Shown in pieces: positions 34,940 through 44,933 of a stretch of DNA of 64,000 bases. Source of the stretch: Jiella pacifica (lineage in GTDB: Bacteria; Pseudomonadota; Alphaproteobacteria; Rhizobiales; Rhizobiaceae). The notes below the pieces were generated by a model. That model was not told where the DNA came from. It worked only from the letters and a program-made list of their open reading frames with translations, and did not search any database. Each line of letters begins with the position of its first letter. The first letter of the stretch is position 1. The DNA lies in NCBI RefSeq assembly GCF_010500815.1, contig NZ_JAAAMG010000009.1, positions 124,001-188,000 of the forward strand, given 5' to 3'. A program made the translations under genes and the position numbers.

Positions 34940-36127
34940 TCAAAGTCCCATCGAGGCGTAGAAGATCGCGAACAGGCCATCCATGACGATGACGAGGAAG
35001 ATCGCCTTGACCACGGACGCGGTGACGTGAAGGCCGAGGCTCTCGGCACTGCCGCCCACCTTCATTCCCTCGAGGGCGCCGACGATGCCGATGACGATCG
35101 CCATGAAGGGTGCCTTGATCAGGCCGGAAAAGACAGTGAACAAATCGACGCTGTTCTGGATTCCCTGCATGTAGTTGGCGAAGGAGATGTCGGAGTAGAG
35201 CTTCAGCGTCAGCATGCCGCCGAGCAGCGCCGACAGATTGGCGAGGACCGTCAGCAGCGGCAGCGCGATGGTCAGGGCGACGAGACGCGGAAACACCAGG
35301 ACGCCGATCGGGTTCAGCCCGATGACGTGCAGCGCGTCGATCTCCTCGCGCATCTTCATCGAGCCGATCTCGGCGGTGATGGCGCTTCCCGAGCGGCCGG
35401 CGATCATGATCGCGGCAAGCAGCACGCCGATTTCCCGCAGCACCAGGATGCCGACGAGATTGACCGCATAGACCTCGCCGCCGAATCGGCGCAGCTGGAA
35501 GGCGCCCTGCTGGGCGATGATGCCGCCGATAAGAAAGGTGATGAGGACAATGATGGGGATCGCCTTCACCCCCATCTGGTCGAGCTGGTTGAACACGGCG
35601 GCCGGCCGGCTGCGGCTCCGCCCGGCCAGGCGGTAGCCGGCCCCGTAGATCGCCCCGCCGATGATGTTGAGCCACGCCACGGCCTCGTCGCGGACCCCGT
35701 AGACCCCCCCGCCGATCGCGCCGAAAAAGCTCGTCAGGGGAGAGACGTGCGGCGGCTTGCTGATCGGAACTTCCCGGTCCATCGTTCCGCGCACGGCGTC
35801 GAAGAGCGCTTCGTCCCGCTGCGAGATGCCGGCGAGGTCGACCGTGCGCCCGTCGGCCGAAAGCTCGCGCGACAGCCGTTCGAGGACGAAGGCACCGGCG
35901 GTATCGATCCGGCCGACCTTCGAGCAGTCGACGGTGATCTGCTTGCCGAGATCGGAGCCGGCGGTCTCGGCAAGCAGCGGCTCCATGGCCCCGATGGTGC
36001 GGGCCAGCCAGTCGCCGCTGGCGACCAGCCGCACGCCGCCGTCCCGCTTCTCGCCTTCGAGAGCAGGCTTGACGGCAGACAGGCGACCGCGCCCGGCGGT
36101 CTCGTCAGGCTTCGCAGCCTCCAGCAT
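34940..36127 (-). CDS. mlaE: MlaE-type permease with N-terminal STAS-like domain
   Basis: 395 residues. The first 120 or so form a STAS-like domain (QITVDCSKVGRIDTAGAFVL), which in other bacteria is the separate protein MlaB, so this is the common alphaproteobacterial fusion. The rest is the MlaE membrane domain: GVKAIPIIVLITFLIGGIIA, LVGILVLREIGVLLAAIMIA, GRSGSAITAEIGSMKMREEI and GLNPIGVLVFPRLVAL. First gene of the mlaE-mlaF-mlaD unit; GAGGA lies ahead of ATG 36127. Confidence 0.92.
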   Translation of the reverse strand: MLEAAKPDETAGRGRLSAVKPALEGEKRDGGVRLVASGDWLARTIGAMEPLLAETAGSDLGKQITVDCSKVGRIDTAGAFVLERLSRELSADGRTVDLAGISQRDEALFDAVRGTMDREVPISKPPHVSPLTSFFGAIGGGVYGVRDEAVAWLNIIGGAIYGAGYRLAGRSRSRPAAVFNQLDQMGVKAIPIIVLITFLIGGIIAQQGAFQLRRFGGEVYAVNLVGILVLREIGVLLAAIMIAGRSGSAITAEIGSMKMREEIDALHVIGLNPIGVLVFPRLVALTIALPLLTVLANLSALLGGMLTLKLYSDISFANYMQGIQNSVDLFTVFSGLIKAPFMAIVIGIVGALEGMKVGGSAESLGLHVTASVVKAIFLVIVMDGLFAIFYASMGL

Positions 36128-36288
36128 CGTTCCTCGATCCGCATCCGTTTCGGCCGCCGGGAGCCGCCGTTCCCCGAGGTTTCCCCGAAGATCCGCGGCG
36201 ACCCGTCCGGCGAAGTCGCGGTACCCCCTTCACTGGCACAGGCCTTCGTGGGAATAAACCGGAGCCATCCTGAAGGAGATCATTTACC

Positions 36289-37269
36289 ATGCCGCGTCGT
36301 CTTTCGGTCACAGTGGAGCATTTTCCGCTGCGCGAGCCGTTTCGGATCGCGCGCGGGGTCAAGACCGAGGCGGCGGTGGTGACGTGCGAAATTGCCGACG
36401 AATACGGCAGGGGCCGAGCCGAGTGCGTGCCCTATCCCCGTTACGGCGAAAGCCTCGAGAGCGTCTGCGACCAGATCGAAGGCATGCGCGATCTGATCGA
36501 GCGCGGCGGCTCGCGAGACAGCCTCGGCGCCGCGCTCGCGGCCGGCGCGGCACGCAACGCCCTCGACTGCGCGCTGTGGGATCTCGAGGCGAAATCGACC
36601 GGCGGGCGCGTCTCGGCCATCGTCTGCGGCCAGACGCCGCGGCCGGTCGAGACCGCCTATACGATCAGCCTCGACAGCGCCGACGCGATGGCCAGCGCCG
36701 CCAGAGCCTCCGGCCGCGACCTTCTGAAGATCAAGCTCGGCACCGCCGACGATCGCGAGCGCATCCGTGCGGTGCATGCGGCAGCCAGGGGCGCGCGGCT
36801 GATCCTCGACGCCAACGAGGGCTGGACGGACGCCAATCTGCGGGACCATCTCCTCGCCGCCGCGGCCGCCGGCGCCATTCTCGTCGAGCAGCCGCTGCCC
36901 GCCGGCCAGGACGCGATCCTCGCCGATATCCCCCATCCGGTGCCGGTCTGCGCCGACGAATCCCTGCATGTCGGCGAGGACCTCGACCATCTCCTCGGCC
37001 TTTACGACTACGTCAACGTCAAGCTCGACAAGACCGGCGGGTTGACCGAAGCGGTGCGGCTGACGCGCGAAGCGAGGCGACGCGGCTTCGGCGTGATGGT
37101 CGGCTGCATGGTCGGTTCGTCGCTGGCCATGGCGCCCGCCATCCTCCTCGCTCAGACCGCCGACATCGTCGATCTCGACGGCCCGCTGCTCCTGGCACGA
37201 GACCGTCCGCATCCCCTCACCTATGCCGGCTCGATGGTCTCCCCGCCCGACCCGCGACTGTGGGGGTGA
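36289..37269 (+). CDS. Dipeptide (L-Ala-D/L-Glu) epimerase, enolase superfamily
   Basis: 326 residues with a strong ribosome site (AAGGAGAT). The barrel residues of the muconate-lactonising/dipeptide epimerase group are all present: LLKIKLG (base pair of the KxK motif), LDANEGW, VEQPLP and CADES as metal ligands, and NVKLDKTGG with the second Lys. The N-terminal capping domain reads FPLREPFRIARGVKTEA. The likely substrate is the murein dipeptide L-Ala-D-Glu in wall recycling. It stands alone, divergent from the mla operon. Confidence 0.88.
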   Translation: MPRRLSVTVEHFPLREPFRIARGVKTEAAVVTCEIADEYGRGRAECVPYPRYGESLESVCDQIEGMRDLIERGGSRDSLGAALAAGAARNALDCALWDLEAKSTGGRVSAIVCGQTPRPVETAYTISLDSADAMASAARASGRDLLKIKLGTADDRERIRAVHAAARGARLILDANEGWTDANLRDHLLAAAAAGAILVEQPLPAGQDAILADIPHPVPVCADESLHVGEDLDHLLGLYDYVNVKLDKTGGLTEAVRLTREARRRGFGVMVGCMVGSSLAMAPAILLAQTADIVDLDGPLLLARDRPHPLTYAGSMVSPPDPRLWG

Positions 37270-37320
37270 TGCGCCTCCGGGCGATACCAATTTACTGGCC
37301 TTGCAGCCAACGGTAGCGCC

Positions 37321-37369
37321 CTGCAGCCCCCCTGCGGGCTGCAGCCATCTCCCCCACAGGGGGGGAGAT
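37321..37369. repeat. Tandem GC hairpins after the epimerase gene
   Basis: CTGCAGCCC (37321-37329) pairs with GGGCTGCAG (37336-37344), and ATCTCCCCC (37347-37355) pairs with GGGGGAGAT (37361-37369). A related stretch, ATCTCCCCC...GATGTCCGGCAAGAC, follows at about 37459-37494. These resemble widespread rhizobial intergenic repeats and may help end transcription of the epimerase gene. The surrounding 37270-37552 holds no gene. Confidence 0.6.
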
Positions 37370-37552
37370 CATGCAGCTGCTGCGCCAGAGCGTTTTTTTC
37401 GTATCGTCGGATGCCGACCCCGACATCCGCTGTTTCGCGCAGTCCCCGCGGCGATATCGATCTCCCCCAAAAAAGGAAGATGTCCGGCAAGACAGAGGGG
37501 GCGCGAAGGCGCCACCCCCTCCGCAGGAGAACCGACCTTCGCCCGCAGCCGC

Positions 37553-39616
37553 TCAGATCGCCCGGATCTTCTCCCGCAGCCGTGCCTCGACGTCTTCCCG
37601 CTGGCTCTTCAGCGTCGCGATCTCCCGGTCGATTGCCTTGAGCTGATCCTCCTGGTCGCGCATCGCGTCGAGATATCGGTCGCGCAGATCCCCGGGCCCA
37701 ACCGCCTTGACGTTCTCGCGGATGCGGTCCTGGGCGGCATAGATGTCCTGCTTCTGGTTGCTGAGGGTGTCGATCCTGCGGTCGAGGTCGGTCTTTTCGC
37801 CCTGGATCTCGGCGATTGCCTTCAGGTCGGCCGAAAGCGCCGGATCGCGCGACTGGCTGGAGAAGCGCAGGAGTTCGGACTGGCTGGCATCGACCAGCGC
37901 GAAGCCCTCGTCGCGGACGAAGCGATAGGTCGCCGCGATGTCGTGGGTGCCGCCCGCCGGGATCACCGCTTCGAGGCGATAGGCGTCTTCCGTCTCGCCC
38001 ACCTCGTCCTCGGCAATCAGCTCCCAGCCTGACAGCTTGGGATGATTGACGACGAGTTTGCGCTCCTCCTCGGCCGCGTTCGCCGCCGTATAGACGGTGC
38101 GGCGCTCCTGGATGGACTTGTAGCGCAGCACCCCGTCGACGACGCGCAGCTCGCTGACGAGCTCCTGCGGGTTTTCGGTGGTGTTGACGGTCAGCTTGCG
38201 ATCGAGGGCGAACTGCACCTGCCGCTCCTGACCCGCCGGCACCGGCAGAAGCGTCGAATCGCCGACATAGCCGGAGGTGTCGTAGACCGTGACGATCCCC
38301 GCCGGCAGGGCCGAGCCGGTCTCGTTGTCGAGCTGAACGGCGGCGGTCGGATGGATCTCGCCGCGCCCCGGCGTGAACACGGCGATCCGCTCGGCCGGAA
38401 CGTCCGCGTCGACCACCGGCACGGACAGCGTCGAGCCGGCGTCCAGCGTCACCGGTTGCGGCAGCGGATAGGTGACGGAAACGTCGCCCTCGACCGCCTC
38501 ACCGACCTCGCTCGCGCCGCCGATCGCGAACTCCGCGGCCTCCGGCATCGGCGCTGCGGCCATCAGATTGTCGGCAAAAGCGGCGGCGCCATCGGCCGAG
38601 CGGTAGGACTTGGCCTGCTGCACCGACGGGCTCGGCACGGCGCCGCGATCGGCGTCCGGAACCGACTGCCTGTCAACGAAGACAGGCACTTCCGGCCGTT
38701 CCTTGAAAAACGGATCGAACAGGTTCTGGCGCAGCGTCACGGGCGAGCCCGAGGACAACGCGACCTTGACGTCGTTCCAGTTCTCGCCGGTGGCGTTCTC
38801 GATCACCGCCCAGCTCTGCAGCCGGCCCTTGCCGTCCTTGCCGAGCACCAGTCGGTGCGAGGACTTCCACACCGGCGCCGCGACGACATAGTCGAACTCG
38901 ACGTTCCGCGTGCCGGTCCCGTCGACCTTGACGGAGACGAGGCGGCTGTCGTCGGACAGGCTGCGCGACAGCGAGGCGACGGCCTTCTGCAGTTCCTCGG
39001 CGGTCTCCGCGTCGAGGATCTCGACCGACGTGTCGGCGAAGACCGGCAGCGAGCGGACGGAGCCGGTCTCGTCGAGAACCGCCACGATTGCGACCGGCCG
39101 TTGCGACTTCTCGGCGCTTTCGCCCGCGGGCGGCTGGGAAATGCCGAGCACGGTCCCGGTCACCGAGCGGTCGCCCTCGATGCGCACCCTGGCGCCCTTC
39201 AGCCTGTTCAGGAGCAGCGGCAGCGAATCGAGATCGGCGGGGGTGAACAAGGCGGCGCGCGACAGCTCCTGCGCGTTGACCGAGCCCTCCAGCGACACCT
39301 GGCCGACGCCGCCGCCGGGATTGCGGACGACGAGGCTCTTCAGGACGTCGTTCACCTGGTCGAGCGGGACCTCCATGCCGATCGTCGCATCGCCGGAGAC
39401 CTCGGCCGAGCGGACGATCTCGGCGACGCCGCCCGAAAAGAGCACGATCGAGCGGATGTCGCCGGTGCGCGTCGGCTCGGCCGCAGCCGCCGCATCGCCG
39501 GCTCGGCTCGCCGCCGGTGCCGGGGCGGCCGCTTGGGAGGACTGGGCGCCGGCGAGCGCAGTCGTCGCCAGGAGCGCTGCGACGGTGGCCGTGGTGATCA
39601 GGTGGATTTTTCGCAT
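37553..39616 (-). CDS. DUF4139 domain protein, exported
   Basis: 687 residues from ATG 39616, preceded by GGAG; this start gives a signal peptide (about 1-24, ending ALAGA). The mature part is a large beta-rich protein with an N-terminal DUF4140-like region (IVLFSGGVAEIVRSAEV) and the DUF4139 region in the second half. A helical stretch at the C-terminus (AEIQGEKTDLDRRIDTLSNQ and REIATLKSQREDVEARL) predicts a coiled coil. The family is found across bacteria, with unknown function in the envelope. It stands alone on its strand. Confidence 0.8.
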   Translation of the reverse strand: MRKIHLITTATVAALLATTALAGAQSSQAAAPAPAASRAGDAAAAAEPTRTGDIRSIVLFSGGVAEIVRSAEVSGDATIGMEVPLDQVNDVLKSLVVRNPGGGVGQVSLEGSVNAQELSRAALFTPADLDSLPLLLNRLKGARVRIEGDRSVTGTVLGISQPPAGESAEKSQRPVAIVAVLDETGSVRSLPVFADTSVEILDAETAEELQKAVASLSRSLSDDSRLVSVKVDGTGTRNVEFDYVVAAPVWKSSHRLVLGKDGKGRLQSWAVIENATGENWNDVKVALSSGSPVTLRQNLFDPFFKERPEVPVFVDRQSVPDADRGAVPSPSVQQAKSYRSADGAAAFADNLMAAAPMPEAAEFAIGGASEVGEAVEGDVSVTYPLPQPVTLDAGSTLSVPVVDADVPAERIAVFTPGRGEIHPTAAVQLDNETGSALPAGIVTVYDTSGYVGDSTLLPVPAGQERQVQFALDRKLTVNTTENPQELVSELRVVDGVLRYKSIQERRTVYTAANAAEEERKLVVNHPKLSGWELIAEDEVGETEDAYRLEAVIPAGGTHDIAATYRFVRDEGFALVDASQSELLRFSSQSRDPALSADLKAIAEIQGEKTDLDRRIDTLSNQKQDIYAAQDRIRENVKAVGPGDLRDRYLDAMRDQEDQLKAIDREIATLKSQREDVEARLREKIRAI

Positions 39617-39837
39617 GGGATCTCCGAATGTCATGACCCAAGACGCCTGCGACCGCCGATGGCGCTACGCCACCTGACCGGCGTCGTCGAAGACGTCTGA
39701 AGCCCCGCACGCCTCTTGCCTGTGATTCATGGCGAGTTGAAGAAGGCGGCGGTCAGGGGGCCGAGATCGTTTCCCGGCAAAGGGCCGGTAACCTCCCGGT
39801 GCTTGCCTTCCGGGTGCGCTTGTTCGAAAGTGAGGCC

Positions 39838-40089
39838 ATGGAAACCACCGACGCAACGCCCCCCGGCCCACCGAAAACCATCCTTGCTCGGGCGAAGGCC
39901 GCGGCCGAAATGTTGAACGCCGCGCTGCGCGAGGCTGCCCGCGACGATCTCGCCCTGACGGTTGCCATTTCGAGCCAGCCGCTGGAGCCCGGCCTCCCCG
40001 GTCCGGAGGTGAGCGTCGTCGAACTCATCCATCACGCCCATCAGGAAGGCACGCGGCCGGAGGATCTTTCCTCCGCCAACGACGGCTGA
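39838..40089 (+). CDS. Small hypothetical protein
   Basis: 83 residues from ATG 39838, with GAGG five bases ahead. The sequence (METTDATPPGPPKTILARAK at the start, then a predicted helix KAAAEMLNAALREAARDDL) has GC-rich third positions like a real gene of this genome. No signal peptide and no known family. An antisense frame covers the same stretch but has no ribosome site. Confidence 0.5.
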   Translation: METTDATPPGPPKTILARAKAAAEMLNAALREAARDDLALTVAISSQPLEPGLPGPEVSVVELIHHAHQEGTRPEDLSSANDG

Positions 40090-40271
40090 ACCGCGGCCCG
40101 GCGACTCATACTCTCGGCCGAACCGCGGCCAACCAAAGCGCCGGCTGGCGCCAGGCGCGGCCCCCGCGCCTCCGCGCCGAACACCATCACGTGCAATTGA
40201 CCCGGCGGGAGGTTTTCGCGCCGACGAGATGAGCGATTCTCCTCCCGGTCCAGACCACCGGAGAATTGCCG

Positions 40272-40688
40272 ATGAAATCCGCCTCCACCCTCGTTCTTTG
40301 CGCCGCCCTCGTCTTCGCCGCGCCGCTTGCCGCCCGGGCCGACGATGCCGGCGACATCCAGGCGACGATCTCCGCCCAGCTCGGAGCCTTCAACGCCGGC
40401 AACGGCGCCGAGGCCTATTCCTATGCCGCGCCGAACATCCAGACGATGTTTCCGAGCCCCGGCCAGTTCATGGGCATGGTCCAGTCCGCCTACGATCCGG
40501 TCTATCGCTCCGAGAGCGCCGTCTTCGGCGCGCTGAAGCCCGAGGGCAGCGGCTTTCGCCAGGAGGTTCACCTGACCGACCGCAAGGGCAAGAGCTGGAT
40601 CGCCAGCTATACGCTCCAGCGCCAGCCGGACGGTTCGATGAAGATCACCGGCTGCTCTTTGCGCAAGGGCGACGACGTCGCGGTCTGA
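40272..40688 (+). CDS. DUF4864 protein, exported
   Basis: 138 residues from ATG 40272 with GGAGA ahead. A signal peptide (about 1-23, ending LAARA) precedes a single small domain with IQATISAQLGAFNAGNGAEA and YAAPNIQTMFPSPGQFMGMV, the DUF4864 pattern, which resembles SnoaL/NTF2 folds. Periplasmic, function unknown. It ends 40 bases before the convergent tgt stop. Confidence 0.8.
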   Translation: MKSASTLVLCAALVFAAPLAARADDAGDIQATISAQLGAFNAGNGAEAYSYAAPNIQTMFPSPGQFMGMVQSAYDPVYRSESAVFGALKPEGSGFRQEVHLTDRKGKSWIASYTLQRQPDGSMKITGCSLRKGDDVAV

Positions 40689-40728
40689 TGGATCCTATCC
40701 ACGCTGAGCTGCGGCAGGCGCGACAGCG

Positions 40729-41862
40729 TCAGCCGAGCGGCGGCAGGTCGCCCTTTGCCCAGGCTTCGCTGGTCTCGGCCATGAAATCGGAATAGCGCCC
40801 TGCCTCGATCGCGGCGCGGATGCCGGCCATCAGCTGCTGGTAATAGGCGAGATTGTTCCAGGTGAGCAGCATGCCGCCGAGGGATTCGTCCGACCGCACC
40901 AGGTGGTGCAGATAGGCCCGCGAATAGTCGCGGGCCGCCGGGCAGCCCGATTCCTCGTCGAGCGGACGATGATCCTCGGCATGGCGGGCGTTCTTCAGGT
41001 TGATCTTGCCGCGCCGCGTATAGGCGAGGCCGTGCCGCCCCGCCCGCGTCGGCATCACGCAGTCGAACATGTCGATCCCCCGCGCCACCGACTGGATGAT
41101 ATCGTCGGGCGTGCCGACGCCCATCAGATAGCGCGGCTTGTCCTGCGGCAGGACGGGAAGCGTCTCATCGAGGGTCGTCAGCATGACGTCCTGCGGCTCG
41201 CCGACCGCCAGCCCGCCGACGGCGTAGCCCTTGAGATCCATCGCCGACAGGCCCGCCGCCGAACGCTGGCGCAGGTCGATCTCGGTGCCGCCCTGGACGA
41301 TGCCGAACATCGCCTTGCCCGGCTGCTCCCCGAAGGCGATCTTGCAACGCTCCGCCCAGCGCAGCGAAAGCTCCATCGCCCGCTCGATCTCGGCCCGCTC
41401 CGCCGGCAGGCGGATGCACTCGTCGAGCTGCATCTGGATGTCCGAATCGAGCAGACCCTGGATCTCGATCGAGCGCTCCGGCGTCAGCGCATGGACCGAC
41501 CCGTCGACGTGAGAGCGGAACGTCACGCCCTTCTCGTCGAGCTTCCTCAGAGCGGCGAGCGACATCACCTGGAAGCCCCCGGAATCGGTCAGGATCGGAT
41601 GCGGCCAGCGGGCAAATTCGTGCAGGCCGCCGAGCCGCGCCACCCGCTCGGCGCCCGGCCGGAGCATCAGGTGGTAGACATTGCCGAGGATGATGTCGGC
41701 GCCGAGCTCGCGCACCTGATCGAGATACATCGCCTTGACCGTGCCGGCGGTCCCGACCGGCATGAAGGCCGGCGTACGCACCGTCCCACGAGGCATGGTG
41801 ATCTCACCGCGGCGGGCTTTGCCGTCGGTGGTGGAAAGGCGAAAGGAAAAGCGTTCTGTCAT
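40729..41862 (-). CDS. tgt: tRNA-guanine transglycosylase
   Basis: 377 residues from ATG 41862. The enzyme exchanges guanine-34 for preQ1 in tRNAs with GUN anticodons, the step before QueA. Substrate and catalytic motifs are intact: [12 protein letters not shown] with the general Asp, [16 protein letters not shown], and [14 protein letters not shown] with the nucleophile Asp. The zinc motif, usually CxCxxC plus His, reads [17 protein letters not shown], so two of the three Cys are Ser and Ala. ATG 41871 is an alternative start. queA is transcribed in the same direction upstream, separated by the DUF1236 gene on the other strand. Confidence 0.95.
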   Translation of the reverse strand: MTERFSFRLSTTDGKARRGEITMPRGTVRTPAFMPVGTAGTVKAMYLDQVRELGADIILGNVYHLMLRPGAERVARLGGLHEFARWPHPILTDSGGFQVMSLAALRKLDEKGVTFRSHVDGSVHALTPERSIEIQGLLDSDIQMQLDECIRLPAERAEIERAMELSLRWAERCKIAFGEQPGKAMFGIVQGGTEIDLRQRSAAGLSAMDLKGYAVGGLAVGEPQDVMLTTLDETLPVLPQDKPRYLMGVGTPDDIIQSVARGIDMFDCVMPTRAGRHGLAYTRRGKINLKNARHAEDHRPLDEESGCPAARDYSRAYLHHLVRSDESLGGMLLTWNNLAYYQQLMAGIRAAIEAGRYSDFMAETSEAWAKGDLPPLG

Positions 41863-42070
41863 GGCCGGCATCCGGTAGCGCGCTCGGCAGCTGCTGGCAA
41901 CGCGCCTCGTCTCCCGATGGTCGGGCTGCCGATGCCCTGTTTCGGTATGGCCCCGAGGCTGTGCCTCGAGAATTGTTGCGAAGCAAAACGATACGCGATC
42001 AGGCCGTGGGAACGGGAATGGCATTGACGGAGTTTTCGGGCCGGGACGAAATCCGAAAGGAACCAATAGG

Positions 42071-42388
42071 ATGAAACGCCTTCTCCTCGTTGCCGCACTG
42101 GCGCTTGGCGCACCCGTCGCCGCTCTTGCCCAGACGACGACCACCACTACCACGACCGTCGAGACGACCGACCCCGACTACGGTACGATCCAGACCTATG
42201 TCACCAAGGAGCGGCGCGAATCGGTGCCTGCGCCGGATGGCTACACGGTCACGGTCGGCACCCCGCTGCCGGAGCCGGTCCCGCTCTACCGCCTGCCGGA
42301 CGACGTTGGACCTTATGAATATGCTGTCGTTGACGGGCACACCGTCCTGGTCGACGAGAACCGAAACATCGTGAAGATCATCGACTGA
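42071..42388 (+). CDS. DUF1236 family exported protein
   Basis: 105 residues with a signal peptide (about 1-21, ending AALAQ) followed by a Thr-rich stretch ([12 protein letters not shown]). The DUF1236 core reads [20 protein letters not shown] and ends with a [20 protein letters not shown] beta hairpin. AAAGGAA lies ahead of the ATG. A small periplasmic or cell-surface protein of unknown role, common in Rhizobiales. A strong terminator follows. Confidence 0.85.
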   Translation: MKRLLLVAALALGAPVAALAQTTTTTTTTVETTDPDYGTIQTYVTKERRESVPAPDGYTVTVGTPLPEPVPLYRLPDDVGPYEYAVVDGHTVLVDENRNIVKIID

Positions 42389-42420
42389 GACGGTCCGGAT
42401 GCTGGTCCGAGACGTGAGGA

Positions 42421-42443
42421 CGGGGCCGCAAGGCCCCGTTTTT
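42421..42443 (+). terminator. Rho-independent terminator after the DUF1236 gene
   Basis: CGGGGCC-GCAA-GGCCCCG followed by TTTTT. A perfect 7-bp GC stem with a GCAA tetraloop and a T run, 33 bases after the stop codon. Confidence 0.92.
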
Positions 42444-42500
42444 CGTGTGGGCGGCACCATCGTCGCGGCATGCTCTGCCTTGCGCTCTCAGATCCCGCAG

Positions 42501-43595
42501 TCAGCCGTCCGCCCGCTCGAGCAGGCAGGCGTCTCCATAGGAGTAAAATCTGTATCCGCTTTTGATCGCATGGGCATAGGCCGCCTGCATCGTGGGAAGT
42601 CCGGAAAAGGCCGAGACCAGCATGAACAGCGTCGAGCGCGGCAGGTGGAAATTGGTCATTAGCCGGTCGACGGCGCGGAACCGGTAGCCCGGCGTGATGA
42701 AGATGTCTGTCGGCCCGGAAAAAGGCCGGATCACTCCGTCCTCGCCTGCCGCGCTTTCGAGCAGCCGCAGCGACGTCGTGCCGACCGCGACGATCCGTCC
42801 GCCTTCGCGCCGCGCCGTGTTCAGCCGCTCGGCCGTCGCTTCGTCCACATGGCCGATCTCGGCATGCATCTTGTGGGCGCCGGTGTCCTCGGCCTTCACC
42901 GGCAGAAAGGTCCCCGCCCCGACATGTAGCGTCAGGAAGGCGGTGCCGACGCCGCGCGCCGCCATCCGGTCCATCAGCTCCGGCGTGAAATGCAGCCCCG
43001 CCGTCGGCGCGGCGACGGCGCCGCTCTCGCGCGCGAACATCGTCTGGTAGTCGCGCCGGTCGGCCTCGTCCTCGGGCCGCTTCGAGGCGATGTAGGGCGG
43101 CAGCGGAATATGGCCGACCGCGGCGATCGCCTCGTCGAGCACCGGTCCCGAGAACTCAAAGCGGAGGGTCGCCTCGCCGCCCTCGCCGCGCTCTTCAACG
43201 ACGCCGACGAGGCTCGACAAGGCGCAGGCTGTCTCCCGCTCGGCGCCGAAGACGATCCGGTCACCGATCTTCACCCGCTTGGCGGGACGGACGAACGCTT
43301 TCCACCGCTCGGGCGAAAGCCGCATGTGCAGCGTCGCCTCGATCCGCGCCACGCCCTCGCCGTCGACCGAGCCTTCTCGGCGACGCAGGCCGGTCAGCCG
43401 TGCGGGAATGACTTTCGTATCGTTGAAGACGAGGATATCGCCTGGGCCGAGCAGTTCGGGCAGGTCGCGGACATGACGGTCGGCCAGCATGCCGGCAGCA
43501 CCGACGTGCAAAAGCCGCGCCGCTTCGCGCGGCACGGCGGGCCGGAGCGCAATCCGCTCCTCCGGCAGTTCGAAATCGAAAAGATCGACGCGCAT
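42501..43595 (-). CDS. queA: tRNA preQ1(34) S-adenosylmethionine ribosyltransferase-isomerase
   Basis: 364 residues. The enzyme moves ribose from SAM to preQ1 in tRNA, giving epoxyqueuosine. Family motifs are [13 protein letters not shown] at the start, [15 protein letters not shown], the block [27 protein letters not shown] and the C-terminal [20 protein letters not shown]. The length is normal. It belongs to a leftward block coaD - two cyclophilins - queA, with tgt further on. Confidence 0.96.
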   Translation of the reverse strand: MRVDLFDFELPEERIALRPAVPREAARLLHVGAAGMLADRHVRDLPELLGPGDILVFNDTKVIPARLTGLRRREGSVDGEGVARIEATLHMRLSPERWKAFVRPAKRVKIGDRIVFGAERETACALSSLVGVVEERGEGGEATLRFEFSGPVLDEAIAAVGHIPLPPYIASKRPEDEADRRDYQTMFARESGAVAAPTAGLHFTPELMDRMAARGVGTAFLTLHVGAGTFLPVKAEDTGAHKMHAEIGHVDEATAERLNTARREGGRIVAVGTTSLRLLESAAGEDGVIRPFSGPTDIFITPGYRFRAVDRLMTNFHLPRSTLFMLVSAFSGLPTMQAAYAHAIKSGYRFYSYGDACLLERADG

Positions 43596-43681
43596 GTCTT
43601 CGCGCTCTCAGCGACGCATCATCTTCGACGGCGACGGCACCAGTCGGCGCCATCCGGCCATGATGACGCGAGCGGACTGCC

Positions 43682-44152
43682 CTAAAGGTCGGCTGCCACG
43701 CGCATGGTGGTGATGGCATCGGGATCGCGCACCGGCTCGCCGCGCTTGATCGTGTCGACGACGTCCATACCCTCGATCACCTCGCCCCAGACCGAATACT
43801 GCTTGTTCAGCCAGGGTGCGTCGGTAAAGCAGATGAAGAACTGCGAATTGGCCGAATTCGGATTGGCGGTACGCGCCGCCGAGACGGTGCCGCGCTTGTG
43901 CGACTCGTCGGAGAACTCGGCCTTGAGGTCCGGCTTGTCCGAACCGCCGCTGCCGGTGCCCGTCGGATCGCCGGTCTGCGCCATGAAGCCGTCGATCACA
44001 CGGTGGAAGACGACGCCGTCGTAGAAGCCTTCGCGCGCGAGTTCCTTGACCCGCGCCACGTGGTTCGGCGCGAGATCCGGCCGAAGCTTGATCACCACCT
44101 TGCCCTTGGTGGTTTCCAAAACGAGCGTGTCTTCGGGGTTTTCGTAAGCCAA
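43682..44152 (-). CDS. ppiB: Peptidyl-prolyl cis-trans isomerase, cytoplasmic cyclophilin
   Basis: 156 residues, starting at a TTG codon (44152) with AAGGA seven bases ahead. Cyclophilin core: VVFHRVIDGFMAQTGDPTGT, NPNSANSQFFICF, and KQYSVWGEVIEGMDVVD. No signal peptide, so it is the cytoplasmic partner of the exported cyclophilin encoded just upstream. The two are clear paralogues (VIDGFMAQTGD, PNSANSQFFI in both). Confidence 0.93.
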   Translation of the reverse strand: MAYENPEDTLVLETTKGKVVIKLRPDLAPNHVARVKELAREGFYDGVVFHRVIDGFMAQTGDPTGTGSGGSDKPDLKAEFSDESHKRGTVSAARTANPNSANSQFFICFTDAPWLNKQYSVWGEVIEGMDVVDTIKRGEPVRDPDAITTMRVAADL

Positions 44153-44314
44153 TGTGTCGTCCTTTTTGCCGTTGCGGTTGCGGGGGCGTCGATGCGCCCC
44201 GGCTGCTCATGGCGGCTGTTTGGGGGTTTTTGCCCCAACGTGCAAGGGGAAGAGCCCTAACGTCTGCGACGCCTCGCCCTCACGCAAAGCCCGATCCGCC
44301 CTTCGACGGCCAGC

Positions 44315-44905
44315 CTATTTTTCGTCAGCCGCGACGCGGACGCTCAGCATCTTGTCGGGTTTGTCGACGGCGCCGTTCGCCTGAGCGTCGCCCTTCTTGA
44401 TCTTGTCCACGACATCCATGCCTTCGACGACGTCGCCGACGACGGTATACTGACCATCGAGGAAGTCGCCGTCGGCGAGCATGATGAAGAACTGCGAATT
44501 GGCGGAATTCGGGTCCTGCGACCGGGCCATGCCGACCGTGCCGCGATCGAAGGTCTCCTGCGAGAACTCGGCCTTGAGGTCCGGCTTGTCGGATCCGCCC
44601 ATGCCGGCCCGGCTCGGATCGAAGCCCGCGGCGCCTTCCTTGCCGAATGCGACGTCGCCGGTCTGCGCCATGAAGCCGTCGATCACCCGGTGGAAGACGA
44701 CGTCGTCATAGGCCTTCTCGCGGGCGAGTTCCTTGATCCGCTCGACGTGCTCCGGCGCCAGATCCGGCCGCAGCTGGATGTCGATTTCGCCGTCCTTGGT
44801 CGTGATCACCAGCGTGTTTTCCGGATCGGCCGAGCCTTGCGAAAAGGCCGGCATGGCGGCAATCGAGATCGCGGCCGCAAGGCCGAGCGTTGCGAAGAGT
44901 TTCAT
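44315..44905 (-). CDS. ppiA: Peptidyl-prolyl cis-trans isomerase, exported cyclophilin
   Basis: 196 residues from ATG 44905. A signal peptide (about 1-23, ending PAFSQ) directs it to the periplasm. The cyclophilin core has VVFHRVIDGFMAQTGD, then an insert FGKEGAAGFDPSRAGMGGSD longer than in its cytoplasmic neighbour, and NSANSQFFIMLADGDFLDG. The frame extends upstream, but that part lacks coding character. It lies between coaD (28 bases) and ppiB (162 bases). Confidence 0.92.
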   Translation of the reverse strand: MKLFATLGLAAAISIAAMPAFSQGSADPENTLVITTKDGEIDIQLRPDLAPEHVERIKELAREKAYDDVVFHRVIDGFMAQTGDVAFGKEGAAGFDPSRAGMGGSDKPDLKAEFSQETFDRGTVGMARSQDPNSANSQFFIMLADGDFLDGQYTVVGDVVEGMDVVDKIKKGDAQANGAVDKPDKMLSVRVAADEK

Positions 44906-44933
44906 TCTGTCACCCCAATCGATGTCCGGTCCG

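Noticed and set aside
39727-40041. Minus-strand frame overlapping the small gene at 39838-40089
   Set aside because: No ribosome site and poorer codon use than the plus-strand frame.
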